A DNA stretch of 64,000 nt from Arthrobotrys musiformis (lineage: Eukaryota > Ascomycota > Orbiliomycetes > Orbiliales > Orbiliaceae), in contig JAVHJL010000001.1 of the NCBI GenBank assembly GCA_036971715.1, positions 2,542,001 through 2,606,000 on the forward strand. The letters run 5' to 3'. How positions within the stretch are numbered: position 1 is the stretch's first letter; every line of letters starts with the position of its first letter. Below are positions 11,043-23,700 of the stretch, one piece after another. Under the pieces are notes generated by a model. The model saw only the letters and a program-made list of their open reading frames with translations, made no database searches and was not told the origin of the DNA. Position numbers and translations under genes: made by a program.

Positions 11043-12807
11043 CTTTAAATACGTACGTGTGAAAGGAAATAAGTGGACAGAAGATGACAGGTGTAGCTTA
11101 GTCTACGTAAATGCTAGGACGAAGGGAATTCGATCGAGCTTATATATCAACGTATTAGATATACATAATTGTATACTAATAACTAATAATGTGAAGGATC
11201 CGGCGCCGATGCCGGTTTTATGCATGCGTATCTTGATGATCAGTTTGGCTGCAATCCCGCGTTGGTTTGGCGTTCGTCCCCGCCTCAAACATCCCAGACT
11301 ACAAGGATGTTGGGGGTACATGTATACAAGTCCAATAACATACTTTGTATTACGATGTACCTGCCATATATTAGACGGATGGGGGTATGGGGTGGAGTGC
11401 CTGACCCTTGACAAAATCATATGTAGCCTTAGTTTAGACCCAATCGTAATTCAATTCGAAAGATTTCATTACCCGGATCCCCGCATTCTCTCACTCGATA
11501 CTATACTCTTATCTCGAGGTCACTTTTATTTCCCTCACACTGCAGAGCCTCACTCAACTCGTACGAGCGTCTGCGATGCCCTCAAGTTCAAATTGTCTCT
11601 TTTCTTTCGAGATCCAATGCCTATAGTACCACCACCATATGGCCGTAGCCACGTATTATTTTGCTCCTTGGAACCCGATTAATTTTCAAAAATTAAAAAC
11701 CAGATGGCCTTCAGGCTGGGAAATCCCTAGCCAGCTTTCTCATATATACATCTCAGCCTCAACCCAACCAAGCTACCTCAGACAGTGGTGTACAATCTTG
11801 CGTTGTGAGATAGGCCTTCCATCAACACATTATTATGTTGTAGTTAATTCACATGTGTATATCACCAGCCTCCAATGCAAAGCATGTACATCTGCTAATA
11901 TACAGTGATAGAGGACCTGCAAGGGAGATGTCTATCAGAGAAAAAAAAAATCACCGGCGCTTTTTATTCAGTTTTAGGAATGAAAGGTCGCCCGGTCAGA
12001 AGATGAATGAGGTATATGTATGTATGTGCATCACTGTTATTACCTGAGTTAACTCGAATATTCGTTGATATCATGTAGCCTCGAGGCCAGACGTCATGAT
12101 CAATCGGATGTAATACAATATTGCATGGACTTTTATTAAGCATCGAAAACAAAAGCAATTCAGATTTTAAAATATGAGGTAGGCCTGCTAATGGTCTTTT
12201 AGCTCAGTACCCTCCTCTGCATTGATTGTACGAAGAACTCGAACTTCTGGTTTCTCGTCGAGCCTTGACAGTATGAAGGAATGAATGAAATGCGTTGTCG
12301 CTTCGAGCAGGTCGACATATGATTGGCTGCAACCCGGAGCACGTCACAAAAAAGGCTGACAGGTCACACAGGCTCAATCCCCGTTAGGAAATGAAACACA
12401 ACACATTTGTTATATCAGGCTACACACAAGTCGACAATTGCAATTACCCACCGTGAGACCATAATTACCTAATTTAATTGGTAAATCTTGGGGAGGTCAT
12501 CGAAAACCTCATAATTGAATCGACACACAATGTATTGTATTGGTGATTGTAGATGGCTATTTATATTGCGGCACCCGAATTAGAGGCTAAGATGCACGCA
12601 AGGCTGATCATAGTTGCACTAACTACAAAAATATCTTGTGCAGTCTGAGACCGGATGCAACAAATCGCGCAACTAAGCTATAGGAAGTTATGAAGGATCA
12701 GGCATATTAGATTTGAGGGAACACTGGAAAACTTGTTTACGACGTTAGAAGTCCGCGTCAATCACTGAAGTGTAGTCTTAAAATAAAAGAAGGGCTTGAC
12801 CTACATT
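11043..12807. other. AT-rich intergenic spacer
   Basis: About 1.77 kb without a supportable gene. The left end is the promoter side of the AlaX gene. A 207-codon open frame (11059-11682, +) has a non-ATG start, mixed composition and no domain signature. The right end is the 3' region of the NLR-like gene. Confidence 0.55.
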
Positions 12808-15800
12808 TCACTCGGAAAACAAGAGCTGGAAAGATGTCTTTGAAAACTTTTCAAATTCACTTTCTCTCCCTTGAAAGGCTTTTTCGGAAGACGTGGTGTG
12901 AGTCCTCGACAATCGCTTGGGGGATCGAACTCCGGGAAGGCCGTTCTTCGGTGGTTCGGCGATACTTGGCACGCCTCCTTTCCAAGTAATACTTTCGTCC
13001 TCTAGGATGTTCCAAATAGTAGGTGGCTCCCACGCGAAGGGTCCATCTTTGACGTCGACGGCTTTCGCGGACCAAAATTTGAAGTCTGCAATTTCGTCCC
13101 ATCTAGAGTGTTTTTGCATATATAAAACATGGAGCTGAGAGATGAGCGAGACATAGTTCTCCTCAGGATTCTGCCAGCTTCCCTTCATTGAGCGAGAGTA
13201 CTTGAGAAGGTTGAGCTGTCTGAAGATGATATCGACCTCTTTTCCCTTTTTCAGTTCGCCCTTGTGGAGCGGATTGGTAAGGGCTTGGAGAACCTTTTCG
13301 CTGAGAATCATCGCTTTGTCATAGTGGAGAGCGCTAGCGTATAGTTGCACAAGCAAATCAGCAAACAGTAATGTCTGCGAGTTGAGCTCCCCAAACACAC
13401 GCTTGTAATTGTAGTGGATCCTTTCGCACAGCTGCAAAGCATCCTCTTTGCGGTTTAGTACCATATATGTATCGCAGAGCCTCCGCCCAATGGCGGTAAC
13501 TAGATCTGGCGTCCAGGTATCATCGTGTTCACTACGTTGATCCCAAAGCCACTTAATGATGACTAACATGAAAGCCCACGACTTCTCTCCTCCGAGAAGG
13601 ATCAATAGTCTATTAAGCTCTTCAATAGACATCGTAGTCCAAGAAACACCAATACCGGATTCCCTTGATAGGATACTACGAAGAATCTCCTGAGTAAAGG
13701 CTGCAATGGTCGCGCGTAGTCCCTCATCCGGGTGTGCTTTGACATTGCTGGATGTGAGCAGGAAGAGCAATTTGAACACATGTGCGAATTTCCCTTCGGC
13801 TTCGATCCAACTGTAGGTCCAAATCGCAATTGTGAAAGCCGAATTGATGTCTTTCGCAATGAGATACGCCTCCACCTGCGCTGTGCCCGACTGGATGAGT
13901 TTTGACTCTCGAGAATGGTCATCTCGCGCGCACTGTTCCAAGCATTTCTTGAAGAAAGCCTCAAGTTCAGATGCGGGGAAATCCTTCATTGTAGGCTTGC
14001 GATTTCTCTTAATAAATAGATTATAGTCCGACTCAAAATACTTCCACATTTCTTTGAATATGTACGCCGACTCATCCTCTCGACGTTGGGCGAGGAGGAA
14101 AATTCGCAGGCGAGAGCCGGCCGACAAGACAAAATCGAGCGACTCGCCAAACTTCGAAGAGCGAAGCCACACCTCATAAAGCTCTGTCTCCTTAAGAACG
14201 GCCTTGAGAACCGAGAGAAAGTCGCTAACTCGCTCAGGATTGTTAGGGTTGAAGAGGACAGACTCGAAGGTTGATAGAAGAATTTGATAACACCGATCAG
14301 TTATGAAACCGTTGACGGCTCGTAGGACTAGATTTTTGAACCGCGGGATTTCTGGTTTGCAACGATCGATAGAAAATTGTAGAATGAATTTCCTAATTTC
14401 TTTTGAGAATGCTAAACCAGTAACTGAGCAACCCAGCAAGATGTAGAGATTGGCGATGTGTTTTGCACCCTCATAAAGGAAATGAGGATTCTCTTCTTCT
14501 GACAAAATCTCGATGACGGTGCTCTCGAGTATATTTAGTGCATCCTGGAGGCGGTTTTGGTCTTTGAGAAAGCTAATAAATAGTCTGAGATACTCTATGC
14601 TTTGATCGCTAGCTGGCCCATGGTCATTTTTGCAGAAAATCCAGAGCTCTCGGTAGTATTGTTCCGCGTCTTTGCACCGCTCTTTGGTGCGGGATAGGAG
14701 AGCGGCAAGGCGTTTCTTGATGTCCACAATGATGATCTGGAGTTCTCCTTGAAGGGATTTGTTTTTGAATGCCGCCAAAAGCCACTGATAATCCCTGATG
14801 GCCTCATTTACGCCCCCTTCGTCCTCCACCATGATGGTCAACCGATACACGATTTGCAGGTAGGAAATGTGCTGATCACCAAAGTTGACCAAGTAGAACT
14901 TCTTGAGATCGTCGGTGAGCTTTTTGATGATGGTGGTGGATCCCTTCTTAGGCTTTAGGATTGCTGTCAACCTTTGATAGATGTCGAATACCATTTGTGG
15001 GTCTGCTGTAAAATCAATCTGGACCTCGACGCTGAAGATGCACTTAAAAAACAAATCGTAAAAGTTTTCGGCATTTTGAAACGTAGGATTATCCACGTAA
15101 AACTTTGAGAGCTTGCCCACAATCTCGAATAACTGCGACGTGATTTTACCAGAAGACAAAGCCGACCATAAATGCAGGTAGACCTCCTCTGCCCTTTTGG
15201 GGTGGCTGCACCGTACGAAGAGATCAGCGAGACGTAGACCAATAGAAATTTTGCGCCCGTCACGGGGACTCAAACTGGTCCGCATCTGTTCATAAACTTT
15301 GGAGAAGACTTTGATAGCTTCTTCATTTTTCTCGTTCTTTTCGAGGAAGTCGCAAAGCCTGGTCAGTGCTATCAAAATATCATCTTCGCCAAGCATCAAA
15401 GAGGTGGAGCACGCCTCAAAAATTCGAAAATAGGTAAGCTCTGCGCTACATGGAATCTTCAAGCCGATATAAGCGGTAGCAAGTCGGTATCCAAGCTTTA
15501 AACTCTCTTTACGATACTCTTTTGGTAGATATATCTTCTCAACTTTCGGTAGTAAAAGCTGTGGCCATAGTCGTTGAAGAGCTGCTTTGCAAGTGTCAAG
15601 AAGTTTTTGCCATGCCTGATGATTTTCGTAGAACACCGTAAGGCGAAGATATGCGTCGACTTCCTGTTGAGCGGCAGGCCCTTCAGTTCGGCATAGATCT
15701 AAAATTTGCTTAAGGAGGTCTTCTTCCGATCCTGGGTTCCGCTTTCCTCGGAATCCAGCTAGACAACCACCGACTTTCAGCACGTCAGGATGCTGGAAAA

Positions 15801-18800
15801 GATGTGTGAATCCTCTGAAAAGTGCCCAAAGGGCTTCATAAAGCTCTTCAGACTCTTGGTGGAGCCCAACCTTGTCGAATCTATCCGCTAGAAGCACGAG
15901 ATAGGTAATGAGGCTTTCCAGATCAGCGCTTTCCCTTAGATTGGCCACAAATGTCTTTATCTCTATCCAGAAACTTCCAAGTTGCTGCACGACTTCGCCC
16001 TTCCGACCGTTTTTTGACAGCAGCGCTTCGAGTTCCATATGCAGTCGAACCCAAGCTATGTGGATTTTAGTTAATTCTTCGCCGGCTGTGGTGCATCTTT
16101 GCAACTTCTCAATAGCGAGCCGGAAAGTGTCTTGTGCTGATGATATATTTAGCTTCCTTTCGTAAGCAAAAGCAAGGCGGATAACAGCACTGATCCTTAG
16201 TTCGTCCCAAGGCTTCAATGTTTTCTCGTACACAGATAAATGGCCGAGGCAAATGTCTAGAAACTCGTCAACGTCGCCTCCTGAAGAGCTGAGGGAGCCA
16301 ATAAGGAGTTCAAGAATATTAGTGGTAATAACATGTGTGTCGCCGAATGTTGAACCACAAATCTTCCATAGCTCCTTATACAGTCGTGTCGCCTCGTCGT
16401 GTCGGTTTTTCTTCCGCAGCTGCTCGATGTAAACCTTCATCATCTCTACGATTTCCAAATCAATTGACGTTTTAGTATCCTTGTGGAAAGCCCAAAGCCA
16501 TTTGTAGACTTCCTCAGATGTATCTGACCACCCAATTTTTGACGTCGAATGAATATACAGTAGCGCTAGGCTGCGACACTGCGGGGACTGGCTTCCAAAA
16601 CAAGTTTTACTGAGTTTCCAGCACTCATAAATACCATCGACCGAGCCTCTAACGTTTCCACAAATAGTCTTGCATCTGGATAGATTTATCAAGGCGTGTA
16701 TCGTAGAGGCCGTATTCCCAAGTATTGTTCTCCGAATTTCCGCAAACTCTAGGAATAGTGCCTCCGTGAAGGCGTCTGTCCTTCCAATGAAGCCTTCCAA
16801 GCGAGGGAAACTTATTGTTGTAGGGAAAAGTGCGATCAAGTTGCTATTAACGTCGATTTTACCGCCTTTCCAGCACGTAGATTGCTTGAAATGGAGGACC
16901 CAGTACCGAATGCAATATAATAGCAATCCATGAGTTTGAAGGCTGCTGCCGAACAACGAAGCATCGGCCGGCTCAAAGTCGGTATCAGGACCCGTTGGAA
17001 GGTTGCATGCATGGATGTAGGACATTAATCCACTGAAAACTTGGAAATGGCACTGCTCGAGTGTCACTCCAAAACCTGTCGTCTTTAACTTTTGGAAGAG
17101 GTGCTCTTTCAGCGAGGGATGTGTGAATCTGACCACCCCGCCCTCGACGGCAATCAAAGAACCACATGGTTTGATGATGTCTGCTTCGACGTCCCAAGCT
17201 AAACGCCGGACGAACTGTGGTGCCTTTCCTGGTTCCGTCCGAATCTCAAGGAGATCTTTCAGATTCACCAAAAACATTGGTTGCTGCGCTACGAGAAGCC
17301 AACAAATAATTTTTTGAACATCAGGAGATTTCAAGTCAATTCCTGCGAGCAAGATGTCAAGCAGCCCGGGAACTCCATCGGAAGAAGAGGACCCCAAATT
17401 CTTTAAGATATCTGCCAGCGTCCCATATCTTATTATTGTTTGAAGAAGTAGGTTCGCGGCGAGAAAAGAACCAGCAGCTTTAGCGACTACTCTGTCAATA
17501 ATGTCGCTCTTTTGGTCGCCGGTGAGCCCACCGAACCCTGAATAATTGTTAACAAACTGGCTTACGAAGCACCTAATATCGTAAAGTGTCTGAGAATCAG
17601 TGATGGCAAATTCTTTTAACTTGATAGTGAGCTTCGGTTGGAATTGTCTGGACAATATGACGCAGTTAAGCGAATTAGGGCCGTTTTTCTCGATGATGGT
17701 TTTGAAGCGCTGTATCAGTTTCTCCGCTTCGACATTACCACCTTCGATAGCGTCAAGGCCATCGATGACCAAGTTCAACTGTGCCGATGCCACAGCAGTT
17801 GCGTCGAAAATCTGCCACAATGAATTCTCAATCTCAACGCTGCTGTAAGCTTCTGGATTTTTTGTGGAAGCGTTATATAGGTTGGCGAGCCGTTTGTACA
17901 AGTCGACGTTACCGACGCTTTTATTGAGCAATTGTAATGTGAGCGATCTCACGATTGTCAGTGACGAAGCACCAGACTCCACAGTAGCATCTAGGAGATA
18001 TACGCATCAGCAAGGGTTTTCGTCTCTATGGTATCAAGGATGAATACAAGAATTTACCTAGGGAGTGGTGTATTAAAATGTCTTCCCGGTGCATGCGCAG
18101 TCTGTGAACAATCCAGCTGTATAGGACTGACTTGCCACATCCGGGCGCTCCAGTAACTAGCAGTAGCTGATCAGAACCCTCTTTGAATTCTGTAAGTGTC
18201 TCTTCAAACCAGCCGCAAGTCCCTTCGCATGCCAATACTTGCGATGCACTTGGTATCTTGCTCTTCAGCCAAGACTTTAGCGACGTCAAAGTAACATCAC
18301 CCGTCCCTGAATTATGAGTACAATATGAAGATTAGTTTGGGACGGCATTCACAATTACAAGACAATTGCGTCGTACCAGAAATCTCAGGAGACTGTCTGA
18401 GCTTGTAAATCCAGATGCTCAACTCAAGGGACTCTTTGAGTCTTTTGAATTCATTGATGATAGGGTTAATGATGGTGTCGCATCCCTCTAGTGTCTTGTT
18501 GGTAACTATATTTCGAAATTTGTTAGCATAACGTCGTAAAGCTTAGAACGCTGGTGTCCTTCTGTAAATTGAGTAACGCACTAATTGCATTGACCTTGAA
18601 GTGTAGCATAACGGCAATAGCAAACCCATGTAAAAGCGCCAGTATCGCCGATGCCACCTCCTGCAAGTCTGTTGACGACGCAAATATCTCATTGTTGGAT
18701 CTAATCATTTCCAATGCGACTGATACATGATAAAGCTCGTCGAAGAACCGTTGGAGCGCAGTCACGTTGCGAGCACCGATCTATGCTTTCATGTCAGCAT

Positions 18801-19451
18801 GCATCACTCCAAAGTAGTAAATATACCAGCACATGCTTGCATACCAGAAGTAAAGCTTTACAGCATCCCCATATGTTTTCTGCTATTTCTGTGCTTCCAG
18901 GAAAAAACGGCGATGTGATAAAGACAAAACTATCAAGTTCCTCTCCGAATCTGAAGGCCCATCTGAGTGTGTTATCCCAGACGCTGCCCTCTGCTGGCAT
19001 ATCTCGGATTCTTTGAGCATTGATAAACTTTTTGAAAACCGGGAGGGTACGGCTCCCCTTCAAAATCCGCTCGCACTCGAAATCCGAGCCGATAGTTACT
19101 CTGAAGCGAGTAACCCAATTGCGGCAATCTTCTACATGCTTCAATATTTTCGGTGTAGTTTGTATATTCGTTCGAGTGGCAATATGGAAGATAGACTTGG
19201 ATGATGATGTGGGAGAAGCTGACGTTGGACTGAAAGGGCTTCCATGGCCGTTTAGATAACGAGATAGTGACGCGGACCCATTCGGGATTATGGGTATATC
19301 GATCGTTTTACTGGAGCTTCGTCGAAGATGAGACGGGCGGGGTGAGGCTATATTCTCTCTATCAGTATATACGTATATAAACGATTGCTTTGAATTCGTG
19401 AAGTTTTTGAGCTCTAACAAGTAACCCAAATTTCAAAGCGCACTTACACAT
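12808..19451 (-). CDS. NLR-like STAND protein: DUF7708-like N-terminus, NACHT-type P-loop domain, long helical-repeat C-terminus
   Basis: Six exons on the minus strand: 19451-19448, 19347-18845, 18780-18582, 18505-18377, 18306-18058 and 17990-12808, giving 2088 aa. The start exon is only ATG plus one base; it splices to give the N-terminus MSSPRPSHLRR, the only upstream ATG that joins in frame. Introns are 64-100 nt. Residues ~110-260 resemble the DUF7708-type N-terminal domain of fungal NACHT proteins (IWGCCKALLL followed by an LQRFFDEL helix). Walker A is GAPGCGKS (331-338) and Walker B is LNLVIDGLD (about 433-441). From ~890 to ~1950 there are TPR-like helical repeats with recurring LYxxLW motifs (LYKELW, LYEALW, VYLHLW, YYRELW). 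Family proteins oligomerise after ligand sensing and take part in non-self recognition and programmed cell death in fungi; the ligand here is unknown. The gene lies in the same orientation as the giant gene that follows it upstream. Confidence 0.87.
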
Positions 19452-20710
19452 TATTGCAGTGGTAGTGAGGTAGTTGGCTATCGAGCTATCAATTATGCTC
19501 CGAAACTTCTTTTTCAAACTTTATTCGAGATAGAGTACGATTGACTCGATTTCATTTACCGATCTAATAGCTTCTTCGTAGGAGTATTTCCGTGATTTTT
19601 CAAATATTGCAAATGACGATACGAACATGGGCACGCAAGTAGCACCCCTTCGACTTTCGAAGTTTAGAACCCTAGCTAAATGGGAGTTATTTTGCCATTG
19701 AATTGGCCTTCTGGCGCAGCTAGAAAATCGGGCCGCGGGGTCCCACTCTAGGCCTGCACCCGAAGACTCGAGACTACTAACTATGCGACGCTTGCATGGC
19801 AAATTCGAGCTGAAATGCAAGTGCATGCAGAATAATTCCGCACAGAAGGCACGGCAACTTTAGACGACGTTCAGCGCACACAGGAATGGCTGAAACTCGG
19901 CGCCTGCAAGCTGCAAATGCGATGTGTGCGCACAACGATATATGCAGCTTGCAGGCACCCTCGCATTTACATCCACAATTGTACAATCCGATAATCCCCG
20001 CTTTCCTTGAATATTCGTCTCGACGTCTCGATAGTTGATATTGAACGGCTGCTCAGCTGAACGCCTCTTGTCCGGCTATAATCCGATTCAATTGGCTATA
20101 GCGAGCCCTGAAACTGGCCCGAGTGGTTCCAACAATCAATTTGCCTCCGAAGCAAACTTCGGTTAGCTAGGACCACCCCGAATCAGGGCCAGATGGAGCG
20201 GCTTGCACACATGCGCATGCATGCACATATACACATAGCAGTAAAAGTTATACGCTATCGCATAGCTCCGAACACAGGGTTAAGTTTCTACCTCATTGAT
20301 TTAACTCGTATCCGCGAGAAGCTCTTGAACGAAAATTAAGTGGTTGTAACGCTGAATATGTTGTAGAATCTGATCCCGGTCACTCTTTGTGTGGTCTGGG
20401 TATGAGACTGATCCCCAACACAATATCTAAGCTAAGTCAGAGGTAATTTTGTATGTCAAAATACTTAGGTGAATACTAACTGGTCTCGAGCGCAGAGCAA
20501 TTAAATACATATATATCAAGCTGTAGCTAGATTTTGTACGGAAAATAGAGTACTTGATGGTCGGGCGCTCAAGGGGCGAACTATTGAACGAGCACATTTC
20601 CGGTACCGGTGTCGATATATCCATTAATATTATATTGCATTGACAATAACAAGAAAATCTACATAGTGAGCGCAGGCGTGAGAGAGCTATTCACAAACTT
20701 CGATTGTATT
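19452..20710. other. Spacer between the NLR-like gene and the 1467-aa gene
   Basis: About 1.26 kb containing the NLR promoter (minus strand). It carries a 14-bp perfect inverted repeat (19902-19956) and, at 20211-20222, the word ATGCGCATGCAT, which also occurs in the divergent promoter at 25564-25575 as its reverse complement. Short open frames here (for example 19521-19826, -) do not join the NLR coding sequence in frame. Confidence 0.5.
19902..19956. repeat. Perfect 14-bp inverted repeat with 27-nt spacer (hairpin)
   Basis: GCCTGCAAGCTGCA (19902-19915) and its exact reverse complement (19943-19956) flank a 27-nt spacer that itself contains the palindrome TGTGCGCACA. A further AATGCGA/TCGCATT pair (19916-19922 and 19961-19967) interlocks with it. 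It lies about 450-500 bp upstream of the NLR start and could be a regulator binding site or a cruciform or RNA hairpin in an upstream transcript. Confidence 0.8.
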
Positions 20711-23700
20711 TTATTTGTTTTTGCCAACGCTCTTCAGCTGCAGGAATCCTTCTATTACCGTATGTGGACCTTCTGTAGGAATAAATCCTGTTTGGTATTG
20801 TGTGAGTGGCATCTCAACATACTCAACTTCGTCTGAATCTGTCGCAACGGGCTTTGGTTGTAGCCAAACCCAGTCGCCGTCAGAGGGGACATGTGCTGGA
20901 ATACCGTTGGCTACATCGCTGCTATCTTGCGTCTGTCCAGAGTCCGTAGGGCCTTTCCCCCCCACGCTTGCGATTTGTAATTCGCTGGTGTCTGGGAGGG
21001 CACCAGGTATCAAGACTGGACCGACACGAATCATCGGTTTCATTTTTTTCATCGCTTCCTCAACGGTCCATGGGGGTAGTTGTAACTGTTTAGGCGGCAA
21101 TATTCCAGAATATCCCGTAATCGTACTGAATGGATCAATAATCATAGCGAATACCTGCAGCATGTTGTCGTGGAGATATCGGAAATCCTGTGGGCTATGG
21201 TGGGTCGGATTTATATGATATGGCCTCATCTTTGGCATAGATGATACGCATGTCAGATGTTCGATGTGATTTAAGACACCTGGAGGGTGGATAGGATCCA
21301 TAAAGTCGGTACAGATACTATCGTAGTCCATATTGTAAGGGTCCGTTGCATCCGATTTGGAATATTTGGGCGCGCCTGGGGCATGTTCGAAAAAATACCC
21401 AATAACTCCGTCACTCGAATTGTTTTTGTCCCCAAGTTTTAAATCAAATTCATACTCCAGAAGCGTGGGCTGAGCGGCCTTACCCTTCGCCTCCTCCGGT
21501 TGATAGCTTTGATCTGACATCGGAGCCGTCGCTAGTTCAAGTGACCATCCCGTGTTTACCAGTGCCAACGGCCGTCCTAGAATTGCGGGAAGTTGATCCG
21601 CATAGCTACCTGGGATTGGCTTCAGCACTTGCAACGCTTGTTTCACAAGGTCCATCAGAGTTCGCAAGTATATGTGGTGTTTCAACCGCCTCAAGAGGAA
21701 ATCAAGCTGGGTGGACGCGGCTTTTCGATCATCTTCTTCATCGTCGCTACCGTCTCCTTCCGCATCGTCGTCTCCAAAAAATGTGGCAGCGCCTTTCGGA
21801 CGCCAAAACACTTTATCTTCCCGGAGGAGAGCTTCCGCTCTAAAGGTCCCGTTCCCTTCATAGATCTGTAGGCCACCGTCACGATAGTTTACAAGGAGCC
21901 AACCCCATATTGGGTTGTCCCACTCGCCGCACGGCCGCCATGATGTCTGGCGGTCTGCGAACATTCGATTAATCCAGTAATTTATTGACTTCGGATCTGT
22001 GCTCTCTTCCCGTTCCCCTTCATCCCGCGACACGAAACAAGCATTTATTCGAGAGTCTTGGTTTATTGAAGGTGATAATTGGATGAATTGGCATTGGCCT
22101 TCTGGATCTTGTAAAACGGTGTTGGAAAAATAAGGGCCCGCGGAGGAATTTGCTTGACAGGATAGTGACTTGCTTGTATGCGGCAGCAGCGGAATGAATT
22201 CTTTCCCGCGCTCAGTTGGTAACGCGCAAACAGCCTGGCCAAACTTGTCGATTATATTGAACTTTGTGAGTCTAGCCTGGCCGTGTGTAACTGGTTTGAA
22301 AGGGAACCTTCGCTCTTTGCTGGTGTTTCGAACTCTCTGGAAGTCTAGGTACCTGCCATATGGCGTGACATCGAACGTGGCGGTGGTCAAATAATCGATC
22401 ACATCTCCATCAAATAGCCCTTCAACCGAGACCTGTACGTCCGATGGTTCGACATCCTTGCCATGGGGGGATACATGAACTCCACCAACAAGCGTGAGAA
22501 GGTGGTCCGTTAAGCCGTCTAATTTCGTGGACATAAATGGCAATTTGCTAATGTCTTGCAATATACGCTTCTGCACGTCTTCGGCCAAAACTTCGCCCGG
22601 CTTCGCAGTTTCAAAAAGCCTCCGTATTTGGTTTTCGATAGTCTCGCTAACTTGTGGGAGAAGGAGTGACCGCCCACTTACGACCCTTCGATCCGACTTA
22701 ATGCCTTTCTCCTCATAGAGATTTAGGCCATCATTTATGGCGTAGATGATTGTTCCATCCATCTCTTTTTTTAGTGACCATTTGTCGAACGGAATATGAT
22801 AGTACTCGGCCTCCCATTCTATAAATAGCGGAAACCAACCTTGAGTATTGCCCCACTTCATCGTAACATCTTGTGAAACAGCACTCGGTCGAGGTTTGCG
22901 AAAATACTTAAAATCCGCAGTAGGGTCGAAGTCGTGATAAGAATTGGAAGTAAAGAAAATCCACTCTGCGAAGAGGGACCCTAAAGTCTTCCTAAGCGCG
23001 GCAGGGGCTTTATCAATAAGCTTCTCGAAATGCAAACGTTTCCATGCCTCAATCCAACGTTTCTTGTCAGTTGACTCGATCTCAATCAGCCTGTCAAGAC
23101 ACTCCGGATTCTGCAGCTCCTGAACAATTCCTTCAAGTAGTCCCGAAAATCCAGAGATCTTCCCTCTCTTTTCTTTTGATAAGCCAGTCCATTTATTGAA
23201 AGAAAGCTCCCCGTTTGCCGAATTATTGAGGGGCAGGTCGCTACTGAGTCTAACCCTCAAGTTGGCTTTTGAGAAGTCTTCGGGCCAAGGGTTTTCAACA
23301 CCCGCAACTACAACCGCTGGATCTTTTCTTGCGTAAAAGGTTGCTTGCATTGTTTCCTTCAGCTTTGTTTTCGTTTGGACCATAGGGTTGAATTTTATCT
23401 CGTTCTTGAGCCGAATCAGCTTCCCTCCGACGAAGCTACTGTTTAGATCACCGAGGCCGAGAATTCGAAGCTCATACATCAGCCCGCGCACCGTATTCTT
23501 GATTTCCGCGATACGCGCTCGTTTTTCTTCTTGTTCTTCACTCATCATACTAGAGCTGAACACCGTTTCTTGTTCTGCACGGTATTTCCACCATTCGCAG
23601 AAGAGAAGAAACTGGAGCTGGTTTCGGTGACGAACACAGGCGTCCTTGTAATGCTGTATCACATTCAATTCATTGATGGCCTGCTTCTCGAAGTCCGTCG

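Noticed and set aside
11059..11682. 207-codon open frame (+)
   Set aside because: Starts with a non-ATG codon, overlaps equally long frames on the other strand, and has no protein features.
19521..19826. Open frame upstream of the NLR as an additional N-terminal exon
   Set aside because: No good donor or acceptor joins it to the NLR frame; the ATG at 19451 gives a clean in-frame splice instead.
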